This document shows positions 15,340 through 26,124 of a stretch of 64,000 nucleotides of DNA, piece after piece. A program made the position numbers and the translations under genes. How positions within the stretch are numbered: the stretch's first letter is position 1; each line of letters opens with the position of its first letter. The DNA is from Schistocephalus solidus (taxonomy: Eukaryota; Platyhelminthes; Cestoda; Diphyllobothriidea; Diphyllobothriidae). Location of the stretch: assembly GCA_017591395.1 (NCBI GenBank), contig WEDG01005498.1:33876-97875 (forward strand), given 5' to 3'. The notes under the pieces were generated by a model, which worked only from the letters and a program-made list of their open reading frames with translations, ran no database searches and was not told the DNA's origin.

Positions 15340-16968
15340 CAGCGTTCTCACTAAAGAAACCAGAGTTACCGAAAATCATCAAGTAACGGAAAAGACATAT
15401 GACCTTGACGTTAGAGGAGACACAGTTGGGCCCATAAAATTGACAAACGCAACAGGAAATTTGGTCGGCACGAAATTGAAGTGCTTGTATACAAATGCAC
15501 AAAGCCTTTTATCAAAACTTGATGAGTTAAAAATTTTCCTTGCCGAAGTACCTCTGGATGTGATAGCAGTAACCGAAACCTGGCTGTCGGGCAGTATTCG
15601 AGATAGCGAAATAACATTGTCTGGATACCAAATATATCGGAGGGACAGAGAAAACCGACAGGGTGGTGGAATAATTGTGTATGTGAAAGACATGCTAATA
15701 GTGTCTGACACGACGAGCAAGTTTGCGTGCAGCAGGGAAGCCATATGGTTGAACATCAAGGCTCTTGGCTCTCCATGTCTAGATGTCCTCATTGTCTATC
15801 GGCCACCTAGGATAGACCGAGTCGCGGACACCCACTTGTTGGAACAATTAGAAAATTTATCCAGTCGACCTAATGTCATGATTATGGGTGACTTCAACGC
15901 ACCAGGAATTAACTGGAGCACTGTTCAATCATCATGTCCAAATCGACTTTTGATTATGTTTTTCTGCAAAGACCTTGAAGGCCCTCCTCACACAACATGT
16001 CCCTTTCCGCACCAGAACACGTGAAGGACAAAGGGCTAACTCTCTTGACCTGGTTTTCACGAAAACATCAGGAAGCATTGACGAGGTTATTTCAATGCCT
16101 CCGCTCGGTCGTAGTGATCATGTGGTGCTTATGTGGGACTACTCCTTATTCTCCGTTGCGCCTGCTATAGAGGAAAAACGGCGTAACGTTTGGCGAGGAA
16201 ACTTTCATCAGATGCGAGCAGATTTAACAGACATCAACTGGACCTCAATGTTTCCGAGCACCGTGAACGAAGATTGGGGGTCCTTCCGAAATGTTCTTCT
16301 GCAACTTATGGACAACCACTGCCCGCTAACGAGTGTCCATCACAGCAAGCGTCCTGGGTGGCTAGACAGCAACTTAAAAAGGGAAATAAACAGGAAGCAC
16401 AAGTTGTGGAGAAAATATTGCGAGTCTAATCAAGTCGCCTATTTTAATAAGTATAAAACACAGAGAAACAAAATGAGAAGCCTTATTCTTAAAACGCGAA
16501 GAGAATTTGAGAAGACTTTGCTGCAGAAGGCAACGCAGAATCCCAAGTTAGTCTACAGTTACCTCCGTAGATGTACAAGGAATAAACATCAAATACCGCT
16601 GATTAAGACTGCCATGGGCGTCGAAATTTCTGAAAACAGGGAAAAAGCCGAGTACCTTTCACAGTTCTACCGCTCAGTCTTCACAAACGAGGCAAGGTTC
16701 CTTCGTCCCTCAGTGGATAACCCGCCGACTGCAAGCATTAGCCACATACTATTCTCAGAATTTCTGATCCAAAAGGAATTAAAAGAACTAAAAGAGTCGA
16801 AATCCCCAGGACCAGACGAGCTTCCACCCAAGCTTCTGAAAGAACTCGCCAATGAACTTTCCGCACCTCTGTCAGTGCTCTTTCAAAAGTCATTTGACTC
16901 CGGAACATTTCCTTTTGATTGGAAGCTGGCACATATAACTCCCTTGTACAAAAGCGTAACTATGACCG
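15340..16968 (+). mobile_element. CR-G LINE: endonuclease and RT N-terminus, 3' truncated
   Basis: Frame 15440-16024 encodes the endonuclease: CLYTNAQSLLSKLDELKIF, VIAVTETWLSGSIRDSEITL, RQGGGIIVYVKD and VMIMGDFNAPGINW, i.e. the catalytic TETW, GGG and GDFN blocks. A frameshift near 15975-16024 leads to 15975-16982. That frame gives RSDHVVLMWDYS (the SDH motif), the basic linker RRNVWRGNFHQMRADLTDIN, and the RT start ESKSPGPDELPPKLLKELAN to LAHITPLYKS. The element ends there, before motif A and the YADD box, and joins unrelated DNA. A single frameshift makes it one of the better preserved endonucleases in the window. Confidence 0.8.
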
Positions 16969-17510
16969 GAGTTATGGACTGAGAGTTATAGACTGAGAGG
17001 CCGATGAACTTTTTAAGAGAGGAGATACATTTCTTCGCTCCATTGGTGTAAGAGCCGACAAAGGATAACGAGAACGGCGATCTCGTTGTACAAAGACGGA
17101 GTGCACCTCGATTGGTAAAAAAGAGTGACTAAGATGGGTGGATTTCTGCTTCGTGAGAAGAGGAGTTGGGCTTCCGATTTTTTGTAGTTGAAGCCACACG
17201 AGTACAGGACGTCAAGTGGTCGGCTGGCTCTGGGCTCATTTTTAAAAGAAATGTAAAATTTCTTCTCTGACGGTCTTGTGTTTCACTGACAACCAAAAAG
17301 ATGAGAGAGTCAAGACGCTGACATTCCTGAGAGGGAATATCCGAGACGTCACCATCGAATAAGTTCTCAGGTATAGAAAGAACTGATCCAAAATTTAGCC
17401 TGAAGCCATTAAATCTTTTGTAATGTGGATAGATCAAGTTGTTCAGCTTTAAAAATGGTTGCATATTCACAAAACTTATGTGACTACTAGATGCAGCCAA
17501 GCAACGCTTC
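16969..17510 (-). repeat. J-repeat, copy 2
   Basis: 17130-17350 is the inverted partner of 9180-9400. On the minus strand there are open stretches 17500-17129 and 17199-16972 (SQECQRLDSLIFLVVSETQ; NRKPNSSSHEAEIHPS). They may be remnants of one protein in two frames. I recognise no domain. It directly follows the truncated CR-G copy. Confidence 0.5.
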
Positions 17511-17742
17511 GGTTCAACAACCGAGAGCTTCCGACGAGCTGAGACTTTATTTATCTTTTTTTAATCGAAGGAGGCTGTTATTTAATAAAAATTGAGAAAA
17601 ATCAGATAACTGGTTTGTTTGCGACAATCTAGTGGATCTTGCGATGGAATTTCAGTGATTATTTCACGATTGTCAAAATAAACATGGATTAAGTCCCATA
17701 TGATGCACAAAATACGAATTACAAAATGCCAATTAACAATTG
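17511..17742. other. Unassigned AT-rich spacer
   Basis: Nothing recognised between the J-repeat and the E-repeat. Confidence 0.3.
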
Positions 17743-18180
17743 ACAGTTCTACCATCGTAGTCCGCCGATGTCCACCGAATGCTCCACATCATGGGGATGC
17801 AGGGACTTTAACTTCCGCGTGGATTAGTTTTAAGTAATAGTAGCCTTGAGTTGTAGCTACCGCACTTTCCCTTCCTCCACCTGAGCCCGGTGTCATGGCA
17901 GAGTCAAGAGATCGGAGGTGGTTGATGACGCAGGTGCCTAGCGCGGCCGGAGCCGCTCCAGGGCGTGCCACCACACCTGCCTCGGATCCTCTGGAGTGGG
18001 AGTGCCATAAAGGCCACATTAAGAAGGAGCCATTGCAGTCTGACCCTCAGTCCGCTTGTCAGCCACTCCACACAACACACATGGGACTGATTGCGAGTTG
18101 TGAATGTAATTGTCGGTTGACATCCTACCAACCCATGACACTGCTCGCCCCGTGACATTCTCAAGCTCAGATCACACATG
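17743..18180 (+). repeat. E-repeat, copy 2
   Basis: It starts at ACAGTTCTACCATCG and runs through CTGAGCCCGGTGTCATGGCA and GCGGCCGGAGCCGCTCC. It then passes GAGTGCCATAAAGGCCACAT to the CCACTCCACACAACACACA block. It is collinear with 24611-24990 and, inverted, with 1440-1731. The shared start at three sites argues for a defined repeat unit. I see no protein, and no clear pol III A box. Confidence 0.75.
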
Positions 18181-18350
18181 CAGCAGAGGATTCACATGGA
18201 AAAAGAGCCGAGGATCATACTTACCTCTAAATCAGCTATGCAGACTGAGAGAATGTTTTTTGTGGTGTTGCGTGTGATCATGTGAGGTGCAGAGTCTGAC
18301 ATTTAGAGGTTTATTGTTGTGGTATAGCCAGCGGTGTTCTAACGCAGGTT
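18181..18350 (+). other. Hairpin-like sequence with a U1-like ATACTTACCT
   Basis: ATACTTACCT at 18217-18226 equals the 5' end of U1 snRNA. CCTCTAAAT (18224-18232) is the exact inverse of ATTTAGAGG (18301-18309). CAGACT (18241-18246) is the inverse of AGTCTG (18293-18298). Together they can form one stem with an internal loop. GATCATG at about 18276 resembles the U1 loop I core, but the spacing from the 5' end is roughly double that of a real U1. This is at best a degenerate RNA gene; chance is possible. Confidence 0.2.
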
Positions 18351-19260
18351 TTAATGGAACGCATGTGACCTAATAGGCCCATGCGGTGTGTGAATGTACG
18401 TGGGCAGTGCGGACAGTTGAGTCGAGTGTGGCGGGTGGATTAAGGTGCTCCTGGCACTGGTTCGCCGGTCTCTGTGCGATGGATTCACAAGTGGCCGACC
18501 AGGCCGATGCGTTATGTGCATGTGCGGTGACAATAAGGGCAAGATAGGTCGGGAGGTGCTGAGTCAGCGGGGGCTCTGCTGCGGATACTGGTAGTCGAGC
18601 TCATTGGAGGAATATGGGAAGTGCTGATTGGTGCGCAAGATGTGCTGGCATCATGGTGGATTCCACTTTCATGGATGCGCATGTGACCGATCAGGCCCAT
18701 GCGATGAGTGAATGCGCGTGTGCATTGAGGGCATTGGAGGTGGTGGTCTCTGCTCTGTATTGGTGTTGCAGGCACTAGTTCGCCAGTCCCTGTGCGATGG
18801 ATTCGCAAATGACCATCCACGCTAATATATGAGGTGAATGTGCGATCGCAATGGCAACAGGTTAGTACTGGGTCCCCATCGCTGGTACGAGGGGCGGTGG
18901 TGGTATTGGAGGTAACAGTTAGTCGGAGGTGGCTACTAAGGTAGTGACAGTGGGGCAAGTGATTTTCGCCACCGTGATCTGCGCAGGAGTGGAAGAGTGA
19001 GGATAATGCCGGAGATCGTGATCGGAAGGGCATCTATGAAGTTGTTATCAGTGATTGGGTTGGGCGTCGTCGTGGGGGTTTGAAACAGGTGTGGCAGAGG
19101 TTGATGTTGTGGGATTGCTGTTGTATTGAGTTCGGAGGGCAGGGTTTGGGCATTACCGGTGTTGATCCCTGGTACTTCTGACTTGCGAGCCGCCGTTTTG
19201 ACCTAGGCAGCGGTGATCCAGTTGGCCTCATAGATTGCTGCACCAGTCTTCACGGAGCTT
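18351..19260 (-). pseudogene. RTE-Z C-terminal C2H2 zinc-finger tail
   Basis: The minus frame 19033-18512 (173 codons) contains CCHCDRTFTSYISVDGHLRI and CPQCTRAFTHRMGLIGHMRI, each followed by the last His. A third finger starts with CPYCHRT and runs past the frame end toward 18355. Spacing is C-x2-C-x12-H-x3-H. Linkers carry the HRTGTGELVP and HESGIH signatures typical of this tail. Upstream the same strand leads without another gene into the RT at 19.3-21 kb, so this is the C-terminus of a LINE polyprotein rather than a host transcription factor. The fingers may bind nucleic acid during integration, which is inference. Confidence 0.75.
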
Positions 19261-21640
19261 CTCCATGCTTGAGGTACTCCCATGTCACCGGGTTGATTTG
19301 CAGTTGCTTCTGAGATTTCTTCCGTGTCCTTCTAGCGTCGTTTTTGACCTCCTTGCCGGCGAGAACCCGTAGAGACATCTCCGTAGAAAAGTCGTTTGGG
19401 TAGTCGCTCGTTGTCCTTTCTCACCAGGTGGTCACTCCATCGCAGTTGCGCTCGCCGCAGCATGGCGTGAATGCTGAGGATTCCGGTCCGCATAAGGACT
19501 TCTGTGTCCGGGACCCTGTTATGCCATTTCAACTAGAGCATTCTGCTGAGGCAGCTGAGATGGAAGTGATTAGGTTTCCTGGCTTGGTTTGAGTAGACGG
19601 TCCAGGTCTCCGCTCCGTAAAGGAGTGTATTTAAGTCGACGGTCTTGTACAGCTTCAATTTGGTGTCCAGGTGAATACCGTGGAGATTCCACACGGGGGC
19701 CTGTCGCCAGCTAAATGCCTGAATGGCTTTATGGATCCGTCATAGATTCCCGAGTTGCGTGATAGCGTGCTTCCGAGATAATCAAAGGTTTCCACATATG
19801 TGAGTTGAGTGCCGTTGACATTGATTCGGGGAGCATTGTATTCCGCACTGGGCGGCGGTTGGTACTTGACCACCGTTTTAGTTGTACTGATTTTTAATCC
19901 AAAATTGGCGGCGTCTTTGGCTCCTTTGCATGTCCTCCTCCGTCACGGTTTTAAGGGCGCAGTCGTCCGCGAAGAGCAAGTCATGGACTGTAGCCGTAGA
20001 CACGCGCGTTGGAGCCTGCAAACGCCGACTGTTGAGAAGCTGCTCGTCAGTGCTGTATGCGATGTGGATCCCAGGCTGCTAATCATGGTAGTCGTCCATC
20101 TACATAACAGAGAACATTAGACTGAAGAGGGTGGGGGCCAGTTCGCAGCCCTACTTCACTCCGATGGCTACTGCGAATGCTTCAGATACCATCCCATTGT
20201 CAATGACGCGCGCCGTCAGCCCATCATGAAGCTGACGCACCATGTGCATGAACTGCTAAGAATAACCGAATGTCTGCATGAATTTCAACAGTCCGTCGCA
20301 ATTCACCGTGTCAAAGGCTTTCGTCAGATCAACAAAAGGTAGTGTTATACTGGGAACGCTCTCCGGGCACTTCCCTTGTTGCTTACAGGTGGCACAAAAT
20401 CATGCCAGTTGTTCTGCGGTTTCGTCGGAAGCAACATTGGCTTTCGGGGCGCAGGCCCTTATCTAGGTGACCGTTCAGACGATTGAGAAGGATACGGGCG
20501 AATATCTTCCCGGCGATGTTGAGCAAGGAGATGCCTCTGTGGTTATCACAGAGTTGCCGGTTCCTCTTCCGCTTGTAGAGATGGATGATATTTGCGTCTT
20601 TGAAATCCTGAGGAGCTTGTCCTAGGCACCACGTCTCCTGGAAGAGTGTGTGAATTCTGTCATAATCCGGGGCCCACCGTGCTTGTAGACTTCCGGTGGG
20701 ATTGCATCGGATCCCGGTGATTTACCGCTGGAAATCTGCTGCACGGCCAAGATGTTTTCTGGTAGGGAAGGCGACAGATTCAGGTCATTGTTCATTTCCA
20801 CTTGAGAGAGCCAGTCAACGGTAGCATCGGAGATGGCTGATGAGAAATTAAGGACACTTCTGAAGTGCTCAGCCCAGCGCTTCAGAATTTGGGATTTCTC
20901 CGTCAGAAGTGTTGTGCCATCAGAGCTGGGCAGTGGTGCGGTCCATTGATGCAGGGGACGTAGATAGCCTTGATGACATTGAAGAAGTTTTTTATTTCAT
21001 TGCGGTCCGCATACCCCTGAATTTCCTCAGCCTTTCGGATCATCCAGGCATCCTGCATCTCCCGCAGTCGTTGTTGTAAAAGGCGCCGGCATCTGAAGAA
21101 GGCTGCTTTGGTGGCGTCAGTCTGAAGGTCCATGTAGGCTTTGTGTAGTACATTCTTCTCCGCGAGTAAGTTGCTGATGTCAGCGTCATTGTCGGCAAAC
21201 CAGTCCTGGTGTTGACGATGTGCACGTCCGAGGACTTCGAGGGCGGTGGACTGGATGACCTTTCGCAGTTGACACCATCGTGTCTCCACGGTGGCCTTAT
21301 TATCTGTAGCATGCAGGTCCTCCAGTTTCTGTGTTATCTGATTGCTGGAATCAAAACAGTGAGCAGGCCAAATTTAACAAAAGAGTATTTAAATTACCTG
21401 ATGGTTGCTAACCTTGGAGCTTTCATTGGGGTTTAATTCTGAGCCTCATCTTGGAGATGACGAGGCCTTGATCCGTCAAACCATCGGCATTACGGATCGC
21501 CTTGGTCACCAGCACGTCCTGTCGATCTCGCCTACGGACGAGAACATAGTCGACCAGATGCCAGCGCCGAGACCGATGTTCATCCATGTGGCCTTCTCCG
21601 CGTTGGAAGGCAAAATAAGGTGTTGGTGAAAATATTTCAA
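18351..21640 (-). mobile_element. RTE-Z LINE copy 1 (partial endonuclease, RT, zinc fingers)
   Basis: In minus-strand order: end of endonuclease ([20 protein letters not shown], then ISKMRLRIKPQ at 21430), linker (RAHRQHQDWFADNDADISNL), and RT fingers and palm (20.9-20.1 kb). The catalytic LLFADDCALKT lies at about 19980-19950, then RT thumb YNAPRINVNGTQLTYVETFD, then RRAQLRWSDHLVRKDNERLP (19480-19380) and the zinc-finger tail. Several stops and frameshifts disable it. Copies of this RTE-like family with C2H2 tails are, to my knowledge, common in diphyllobothriidean tapeworms. It starts in mid-endonuclease, fused to copy 2 at about 21640. Confidence 0.8.
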
Positions 21641-23323
21641 GCGATGATGAGCAACGAGATGCCTCTGTGGTTATCAAAGAGTTGCTGGTTCCCCTTCCGC
21701 TTGTAGAGATGGACGATGATCGCGTCTTTGAAATCCTGAGGAACTTGTCCTTGGCGCCACATATCCTGGAAGAGTGTTGTGAGTTCTGCCATCAGCCGGT
21801 GCCCGCCGTGCTTGTAGACTTCCGATGGGATTGCATCGGATCCCGTTGCTTTCCAGCTGGAAATCTGTTGCACGACCCAAATGGTTTTTGGTAGGGAAGG
21901 CCGCAGATCCAGGCCATTGTCAATGGCAGCATCGAAGATGGCTGATGATCAATTAAGGACACTAATGAAGTGCTCAACCCAGCGCTTCCGAATTTGGGAT
22001 TTCTCCGTCAGAAGTATTGTGCCGTCAGAGCTGAGCAGCGGTGCGTTTCCTTTTATGCAGGGGCCGTCGATGGCTTTGAAGACGTTTTCCATTTCCTTGT
22101 GGTCCGTATAACGTTGGACTTCCTCAACCTTGCGGACCATCCAGGGCTCCTGCATCTCCCTTAACCGTTGCTGTACAACGCGGTGGCATCTGAAGAAGGC
22201 TGCTTTGGTGGCGTCGGTCCGAATGTCCATGTAGGCTTCATGTAGTACATTCTTCTCCGCAAGTAATTTTCTGATGTTGGAGTCATTTTCGTCAAACCAG
22301 TCCTGGTGTTGACGGTATGCGCGTCCAAGGACTTGAAGGGCGGTATACCGGATTAAATTTCGCAGTCAAACACCATCGTGTCTCCATGGTGGCGTTATTA
22401 TCTGGAGCATGCAGGTCTTCCAGTTTCTGGGTTATCTGTTTGCTGAAAGTAAAAGAGTGTGCAGGCAAATTTAACAATGAGTATTTAGCTTACCTGGTGG
22501 TCGCTTACTTTGGGGCCTTCGTCTGTGGTTGAAGTGGGAGCCTCATCTTGTAAATGACGAGGAGGTGATCCGTCCGACCATCGGCATCGCGGATCATCTT
22601 GGTCACCAGCACGTCCTGTCGATCTCGCCTCCGTACGAGAACATAGTGCAGCAGCTGCCAGCGCCGCGACCAACGGTGCATCCACGTGGCCTTCTCCCGC
22701 GTCGGAAGGTGGAAGAAGGTGTTGGTCAGCAGGAGATGGTGTTCCGCACAGGTTCGCAGAAGAAGGAGGCCATTATCTTTACAGCTACCGAGACCGTGGG
22801 GACCAAGCACTCCCTGCCAGGCAGCGTGGTCTGTCCAAACGTGGCTGTTGAAGTCACCAAGGACAATTAACTTGTCCGCCTTCGGCACAGTTGCCAGCAG
22901 GGTGTGCCAGTCCGCGTAGAATTTGTCTTTCGCCGCATCAGAGCTCGTAATTGGGGGAGCGTAAGTGCTGCTGAGGGTGGTGAACTGGTCTCCCCGAAGA
23001 GGCAGGTGGAGGCTCATCAGGCAATCAGTGATACCCTGCGGCAGACAGGGCAGACGTCCTACGATGTCGTTCGGGATCGAAAAGGTGACACCAACGTAGC
23101 GTCACTCTGCCTTTGGCCGGCCGCTCCAGAAGAAGTTGTAGCCAGCACCCACCTCCTCCAGCTGACCCTGCTCAGAGAATCGGGTCCCGCTGAGAGCAGC
23201 AATGTCCACCTTGTAGCGCACCAGCTCCCGAGCGACAAGCGCCGTCCTCCGTTTCGGCCGGTTGCTCCTAGGATTGTCTAAAAGGGAACGAACATTCCAG
23301 GCTGCTAGAGTGAGCGGATTCAT
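21641..23323 (-). mobile_element. RTE-Z LINE copy 2 (endonuclease to early RT)
   Basis: It starts with MNPLTLAAWNVRSLLDNPRS (23323). The endonuclease frame 23017-22505 has [40 protein letters not shown] and [20 protein letters not shown]. Next come the linker (ATKAAFFRCHRVVQQRLREM, 22230-21949) and RT fingers (WKATGSDAIPSEVYKHGG; DNHRGISLL at about 21660). It breaks off at this last motif, where copy 1 begins in mid-endonuclease. The N-terminal block 23323-23102 (VRYKVDIAALSGTRFSEQG) keeps most of the endonuclease fold. A frameshift separates it from 23017. Confidence 0.8.
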
Positions 23324-23930
23324 TTAAGCAGCTCGGAGGGTATGGCTCGGGGGACGGGGACGGGGGTATCGTTCTTTGTTTAATTTTTACAACCAAGTAT
23401 TTTTACGATCTGCAAGCCGCGGCCGGCTGCAGAAGACGTGATACCCAGCATTTGTTTAGGGCAACTTTTCAAGCCCCTTCCTCCACGAGGAGGCAAGCAG
23501 TGCTGTCCCTAAATAGGGCTGCTCGGACATCCCAGACGGCTGCCGAACTCCACTATGGGTCACGGTTTTGTTTTAGTGGGAGAGCCACCCGAGTTAGCCT
23601 TGGCCAACTACGGGGTTGCTGTTGCCCCCCAACGAAGGAAATTTTGAGAGGGGGGGAGGTGGGTAGTTCGGGAGTCAGACATACCGGGTGTGGAAGCATA
23701 AACAGCACTGTAGACCCTCACTTGGTTTAGCCCGTCGGTCGTTACAGTTGTCCGTGGTGTGGCCGCTGGTAAGAGCGCAGGTACGAGGCGCCACAGTTGA
23801 GAGTTGGGTACCAGCTAGAGGTGGCCACAGGAGCATTCGTCACCTGTACGAGACAAATGGAGTGACCGAAGGCTATCTGTATGGTGCCACCGCTAAATAG
23901 TACCCCTTACACCCCAACCTACGAACTGGA
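23324..23930 (-). mobile_element. Probable 5' untranslated region of RTE-Z copy 2
   Basis: This GC-rich stretch lies directly upstream of the endonuclease start on the minus strand. It has no long meaningful frame, and its base composition matches the element rather than the AT-rich DNA above 23.95 kb. RTE elements have an internal promoter in this position, so it may once have driven transcription. The boundary is inferred from composition alone. Confidence 0.4.
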
Positions 23931-24514
23931 ACTTGGCATAATACCACCTGAACTACGCTAGATACCAATTCCCCTATCGTATACTTTATTCCGCTTGTGG
24001 CTTAGAATTTGTGATCAGGCGGATCATCAGAGACAGCACCAGATACGTGTAATTCATGACAAGGGGTCGCACTATTTATAGGATTCAATAGTTATGCTGT
24101 CGCATATATATGAAAAGTAATGGTTGCCGTTGACGACGTTATTGCTCTATGGACGGCGTTCGAGTTGCTTATTGCCCCATTTTTACCATCCGTTTCCGAT
24201 GTTGGCGTAATATTTACTTGGTTCTCACACGTTGCTTATTATTCAGCACACAATAACTCTTAGCACCGATAAAAGAGGTGGAAGTAATTGCATTTGAACC
24301 TCTCCTATCTTCTTGAGTCTTGGTTATGACAGCAGATCGAGGTGGGGGGAGGAGATATTGCAGTGGATTCAGCGCAAGTCTACTACTACTACAAAACACC
24401 ATCCCTGAGCCATAATGCTGTGGGGCAAACGGTGGGTCTCGTCAGAATTGACGGTTGAAACGTCAGACGGAGCCAGTGAGCCATGATACAATCAACTAAC
24501 GACTCACACGATTG
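23931..24514. other. Unassigned DNA
   Basis: No gene or known repeat recognised between the RTE-Z 5' end and the PLE fragment. Confidence 0.3.
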
Positions 24515-24610
24515 TCACATCTCGCGAGAATTTCGAGCTTTTAGGTTCGGGTATGTGGAGTGAGCCGCGACTTGAGAGCTGGTGTTATTTTTCCTCACAA
24601 CTGCTGCATG
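24515..24610 (-). mobile_element. Penelope-like element fragment, GIY-YIG C-terminal part
   Basis: On the minus strand, AAVVRKNNTSSQVAAHSTYP is a close match to the stretch after the EH residue of the GIY-YIG nuclease in flatworm Penelope-like elements. Those typically read AAVRRND..SQVAAHSTGPGH, as I recall the family. Only about 30 codons remain, directly against the start of an E-repeat at 24611. The larger open frame covering both is an artefact of that junction. Confidence 0.55.
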
Positions 24611-26076
24611 GCAGTTCGACCGTCGATTTCGACGAGGTCCACCGTATGCTCCACACCAGGTGGTGCAGGGACGGTGACTTGCGCGAAAAATTAGTTTGAA
24701 GTGATAGTAGCCTTGCGCTGCAGCTACCGCACTCTCTCCTCCTCCCCCACCTGAGCCCGGTGTCAAGACAGAGTCAAGAAGACCGGAGATGGGAGAGGGC
24801 GCAGGTGGCTGGTGCGGCCGGAGCCGCCCCTGGGCGTGCCACCACACCTGGCTCGGATCCCACGGAGTGGGAGTGCCATAAAGGCCACATTAAGAAGGAG
24901 CCATCACAACCTGACTCTCAGTCCGCCAGTCAGCCACTCCACACAAAACACACATTGGGCTGACCACGCGGTCCGAGTTATCCCGTCAGTTGGCAACCTT
25001 CCAAGCCATGGCTTTTAGCGCACCGTGATAGTTTCAAGCGCGTCAGATTGTTTATAGTGAGGAACATACGCTGAGCTCTCGACCTCACTCTCTCCCCATT
25101 CCACAATCAGACCAGTGTCCGAGCCGGTCAGTTGTCTGATGCAGAAGCGGTCGCAGCTGCTGGTGACCTCGTCTACGTGTACTACGTACACGACCTGGCC
25201 CCCCAAACACAAGCACCAGGATTTCACACAACAGGGGGTTTAACGGCTTACATCTCACATGCGTGAGATAGCCAGAGGTCACGTTAAGAAGGAGCCATCG
25301 CAGTCTGACTCTTAGACCACCAGTCAGCCACTCCACACAACGCACATTGGACTAACTACGAGATCTGAGTGTAATTGTCAGTTGGCATCCTTCCAACCGC
25401 GGCGGTTAACGTTACCGCACACTCTTCTCCTCCCCCACCTGAGCCCGGTCTCATTACACAGGCAAGATGACCGGAGATAAGAGAGGTCACAGGTGGCTGG
25501 CGCGGTCGGAGCCGCCCCTGGGTGTACCACCACACCTGGCTCGGATCCCACGAAGTGGGAGTGCCATAAAGGCCACATTAAGAAGGAGCCATTGCAGCCT
25601 AACTCTCAGTCCGCCAGTCAGCCACTCCACACATAACACACATTGGGCTGACCACGCGGTCCGAGTTATCCCGTCAGTTGGCAACCTTCCAAGCCACGGC
25701 TTTTAGCGCACCGTGATAGTTTCAAGCGCGTCAGATTGTTTATAGTGAGGAACATGCACTGAGCTGTCGACCTCACTCTCTCCCCAACCCCCACCATCAG
25801 ACACTGTCCGAGCCGGTCAGTTGCCTGATGTGGGAGTGGGCGCATTGGCTGACGGATCGGCGTACCCGTCTTCGCGCGCCACAGCACGACCTGGCCCCAA
25901 TAACGCACACACCAGGATTCACAAACTCAGTGGATATGGAGCAGCCATCGCCGTCTGACTCCCAGTCCACTGGTCAGCCACTCGACACACACAGCACATA
26001 CACTGAGCCGACAGCGTGGTCTGGTGGAAGCGTCAGATTGGCAGACTTCCCAGCCACGGTTTCTAGGAGACTGTGA
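24611..26076 (+). repeat. E-repeat tandem array, about 688-bp period, two units
   Basis: Unit 1 starts at CAGTTCGACCGTCG (24611). The GAGCCCGGT block recurs at about 24754 and 25441, and GCTTTTAGCGCACCGTGATA recurs at 25012 and 25700, a shift of 688 bp. Within each unit the ..CAGTCCGCCAGTCAGCCACTCCACACA.. block occurs twice (unit 1: about 24915 and 25310; unit 2: about 25605 and 25965), giving an internal sub-repeat. The start of unit 2 (about 25300-25430) lacks the CAGTTCGACC leader. No coding capacity is supported. Its satellite-like behaviour contrasts with the single copies at 1.4 and 17.7 kb. Confidence 0.75.
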
Positions 26077-26124
26077 TATACAAACTGCTGCATGCTCGGT
26101 CATTCGCGCCCACAGCAGTCTTCT

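Noticed and set aside
15089..15792. Three long minus-strand frames around 15.1-15.8 kb
   Set aside because: They are antisense to the RTE-Z and CR-G endonuclease frames, which carry the recognisable motifs.
18512..19033. A C2H2 zinc-finger host transcription factor
   Set aside because: The frame continues an RTE-like RT on the same strand, and the same finger and linker text recurs after the RT remnant at 3.7-4.2 kb, so it is the LINE C-terminus.
24515..24847. A 110-codon minus-strand gene
   Set aside because: It spans the join of a PLE fragment and an E-repeat. The larger part is GC-rich repeat also open at 1.4 and 17.8 kb in unrelated frames.
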